In this document: piece by piece, positions 6,498 through 7,489 of the stretch
How positions within the stretch are numbered: position 1 is the first letter of the stretch
Layout of the letters: every line of letters starts with the position of its first letter
Origin: Candidatus Moranbacteria bacterium CG_4_9_14_3_um_filter_42_9
GTDB lineage: Bacteria; Patescibacteriota; Minisyncoccia; Moranbacterales; UBA2206
Length of the DNA: 7,489 nt
Reading direction: 5' to 3'
Assembly: GCA_002790635.1 (NCBI GenBank)
Contig: PFVN01000099.1
Span: 1-7,489, forward strand
Notes under the pieces: generated by a model
The model's database searches: none
What the model was told of the DNA's origin: nothing
What the model saw: only the letters and a program-made list of their open reading frames with translations
Program-made: the position numbers and the translations under genes

Positions 6498-6570
6498 TGG
6501 ACCCGAGCGGATTCGAACCGCTGACCTTCTGTGTGCAAAACAGACGCTCTACCAACTAAGCTACGGGCCC
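6498..6570 (-). tRNA. tRNA-Ala(UGC), CCA not encoded
   Basis: On the minus strand this is a 73-base cloverleaf ending at discriminator A (6498). The acceptor GGGCCCG pairs with CGGGTCC and includes the G3-U70 wobble that marks alanine tRNAs. The D arm is GCTTAGTTGGTAGAGC, the anticodon stem TCTGT/ACAGA encloses TTTGCAC with anticodon TGC, and the T arm holds GGTTCGAATCC. The next three bases are CTG, so CCA must be added by the CCA-adding enzyme, unlike the neighbouring tRNA-Ile. Confidence 0.96.
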
Positions 6571-6582
6571 ATTTTTCATTCG

Positions 6583-6654
6583 GAGCTCAAGTTTTAATAA
6601 GACTCTGGCGTCCGGACCCTGCCCGTCCTCTGGTGGGAACCAAGCTAAGAGCCC
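6583..6654 (-). other. GC-rich structured patch resembling a degenerate tRNA
   Basis: Within AT-rich intergenic DNA, 6601-6654 is 36/54 G or C. On the minus strand the first 17 bases match 14/17 with the 5' end of the adjacent tRNA-Ala (GGGCTCTTAGCTTGGTT). Bases 1-6 pair with 67-72 (GGGCTC/GAGCTC, one G-U), the spacing of a tRNA acceptor stem, and GGAC/GTCC at 27-30/38-41 falls where an anticodon stem would. However, the T loop (GTTCGAA) is absent, the base before the would-be anticodon is G instead of U, the D arm is replaced by the hairpin TTGGT-TCCC-ACCAG, and no CCA follows. The G-U pairs favour the minus strand. It could be a tRNA pseudogene, an unrecognised small RNA, or a processing leader. 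Confidence 0.35.
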
Positions 6655-6676
6655 AATTTTTTAATAACTAGAGCTT

Positions 6677-6704
6677 AGTATACACGAAAAAACGGACTTG
6701 ACAA
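6677..6704 (-). promoter_or_regulatory. promoter for the tRNA unit
   Basis: On the minus strand TTGTCA (6704-6699) and TATACT (6682-6677) are 16 bases apart, close to the sigma-70 consensus. Transcription would start near 6670 and run through the GC-rich patch, tRNA-Ala and tRNA-Ile. The -35 box shares five bases with the -35 box of the divergent secE promoter. Confidence 0.6.
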
Positions 6705-6726
6705 GAGTTTCGATATTATATAACAT
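6698..6726 (+). promoter_or_regulatory. promoter for secE-nusG
   Basis: A perfect -35 TTGACA (6698-6703) is followed after 17 bases by TAACAT (6721-6726); TATAAC at 6719 with 15-base spacing is an alternative -10. The predicted start is near 6733, about 40 bases before the secE ATG. The perfect -35 and the position ahead of secE support it. Confidence 0.6.
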
Positions 6727-6736
6727 TAATACATAG

Positions 6737-6757
6737 AAAAGCCCGCAAAGGCTTTTT
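6737..6757 (+). terminator. terminator-like hairpin in the secE leader
   Basis: AAAAGCC (6737-6743) pairs with GGCTTTT (6750-6756) around the loop CGCAAA, and one more T follows. The hairpin begins only a few bases after the predicted start of the secE transcript and ends 15 bases before the secE ATG. It has terminator form, but no + strand gene ends just upstream, so it may instead protect the 5' end or act as an attenuator. On the minus strand it would also be followed by TTTT. Confidence 0.45.
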
Positions 6758-6772
6758 AAAAAACCCATTAAA

Positions 6773-6958
6773 ATGAATAAAGCAATCCAATTTTTGAAGG
6801 AGGCTAAAGCTGAGCTTTTGAAAGTCAATTGGCCGTCAAAAAACCAAACTATTAATTACACGTTGATTGTGATTGGCATCAGTATCGCAGTTGCAATTTT
6901 TCTTGGCGGTCTGGATTATTTTTTTGAATATCTATTAAAAACATTTGTAATAAAATAA
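6773..6958 (+). CDS. secE: preprotein translocase subunit SecE
   Basis: Small membrane subunit of the SecYEG channel that clamps SecY. At 61 residues it is the short, single-helix form common in bacteria. The amphipathic N-terminal helix ends in the family motif ELLKVNWPSKNQ (14-25), in which the KVxWPS core is characteristic, followed by one transmembrane helix at about 28-48. No Shine-Dalgarno sequence precedes ATG 6773 (the upstream bases are AAAACCCATTAAA-like), so initiation may rely on an unstructured A-rich leader. The stop is separated from the nusG ATG by one base, so the two are translated from one message, as is usual for this pair. Confidence 0.95.
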   Translation: MNKAIQFLKEAKAELLKVNWPSKNQTINYTLIVIGISIAVAIFLGGLDYFFEYLLKTFVIK

Positions 6959-6959
6959 A

Positions 6960-7489
6960 ATGGCCAAACAAACGCAGCATCACGGGCGCGCCTGGTACGT
7001 GATCCACACCTATTCAGGCTATGAGGATAATGTCGCCAGAAACTTGCGGCAAAGAATTGAATCAATGGATATGCAGGACGTTATTTTTGACGTGATGGTT
7101 CCGATAGAAAAAAAGATCAAGATAAAAAGCGGCAAAAGAAATGTGGTGGAAGAAAAAATATATCCCGGATACGTCCTAGTGGAAATGGTAGTTACTGATG
7201 CTTCCTGGTATGTAGTCCGCAACACCCCCAATGTTACGGGCTTTATCGGACTTGGAACAACTCCGACTCCCGTTGATCCGGCCGAAATTGAAGCGCTCAA
7301 GAAAAGAATGGGCATGGCTGAGCCCAAATACAAAATTGATGTCAAACCAGGAGACTCAGTCAAGATAATTGACGGACCCTTCAAGGATTTTGATGGAAAA
7401 GTGGATAATGTTGATGAAGAGAAGGGTAAAATCAAGGTGTTAGTTTCCATATTCGGGCGGGAAACACCGGTCGAACTAGACTTTTTGCA
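6960..7489 (+). CDS. nusG: transcription termination/antitermination protein NusG (3' end cut by window)
   Basis: General elongation factor that binds the RNA polymerase clamp and couples transcription to ribosomes or Rho. The frame gives 176 codons and is open at the window edge. The NGN domain spans about 10-120, with AWYVIHTYSGYEDNV (11-25), the KIYPGYVLVEM core (66-76) and VRNTPNVTGFIG (86-97). The KOW domain follows, with GDSVKIIDGPFKDFDGKV (131-148) and the closing IFGRETPVELDF. Family members end only a few residues past this point, so the gene is almost complete. ATG 6960 lies one base after the secE stop, and the secE tail contains no clear ribosome site, suggesting translational coupling. 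rplK is the expected next gene but is not in the window. Confidence 0.97.
   Translation, partial: MAKQTQHHGRAWYVIHTYSGYEDNVARNLRQRIESMDMQDVIFDVMVPIEKKIKIKSGKRNVVEEKIYPGYVLVEMVVTDASWYVVRNTPNVTGFIGLGTTPTPVDPAEIEALKKRMGMAEPKYKIDVKPGDSVKIIDGPFKDFDGKVDNVDEEKGKIKVLVSIFGRETPVELDFL

Noticed and set aside
6343..6597. 84-residue + strand reading frame with GVSRFELETSS and GPERIRTADLL segments
   Set aside because: It is the antisense translation of tRNA-Ile and tRNA-Ala; these peptide strings are well-known false proteins from tRNA genes.
6583..6654. Signal recognition particle RNA reading of the GC-rich patch because of GGGTCCGGA
   Set aside because: The following conserved AGGAAGCAG part of the SRP domain is missing and the flanks do not form the expected long hairpin.
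7019..7450. 143-codon minus-strand open frame
   Set aside because: It lies entirely opposite nusG, whose + strand product has full family motifs.

Overview
The window looks like a chromosomal segment of an AT-rich, reduced-genome bacterium. The best guess is the Patescibacteria/CPR radiation (Parcubacteria-like). This is inferred from tight spacing between housekeeping genes, weak or absent Shine-Dalgarno sites before several of them, TTG use as a start, a 61-residue SecE, and MurD and amidohydrolase sequences that diverge at active-site positions. No marker gene here proves the assignment.

Layout. (1) Positions 2-4039 carry a + strand run: the 3' part of a glyceraldehyde-3-phosphate dehydrogenase gene (gap), an N-acyl-D-amino-acid deacylase-like amidohydrolase, and murD. 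A 116-bp inverted-repeat element with perfect 23-bp arms separates the last two, and its right arm contains the only plausible murD start codon (TTG). (2) Positions 4040-6338 are accessory-looking. They hold a secreted protein with a C-terminal CHAP domain (+), a strong terminator, and a convergent, very AT-rich, Asn-rich membrane-anchored protein (-). (3) Positions 6339-6770 hold a minus-strand tRNA unit (tRNA-Ala(UGC) then tRNA-Ile(GAU)). It is preceded by a GC-rich patch that resembles a degenerate tRNA, and driven by a promoter whose -35 box overlaps that of a divergent + strand promoter. (4) Positions 6773-7489 hold secE and the start of nusG, the usual opening of the secE-nusG-rplK-rplA ribosomal-protein locus; nusG runs off the window.

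How the genes fit together. The gap/amidohydrolase/murD run joins glycolysis to cell-wall precursor synthesis, and the amidohydrolase family acts on D-amino-acid derivatives, so a link to wall D-amino acids is possible but unproven. The CHAP protein may act on peptidoglycan outside the cytoplasm. secE and nusG are ordinary secretion and transcription genes.

Main points for a second look: parallel loss of two metal ligands in the amidohydrolase (His to Asn and Asp to Asn), the inverted repeat that could hide the murD start, and the GC-rich tRNA-like patch between the divergent promoters and tRNA-Ala. I found no CRISPR array, transposase, phage gene or obvious defence system.
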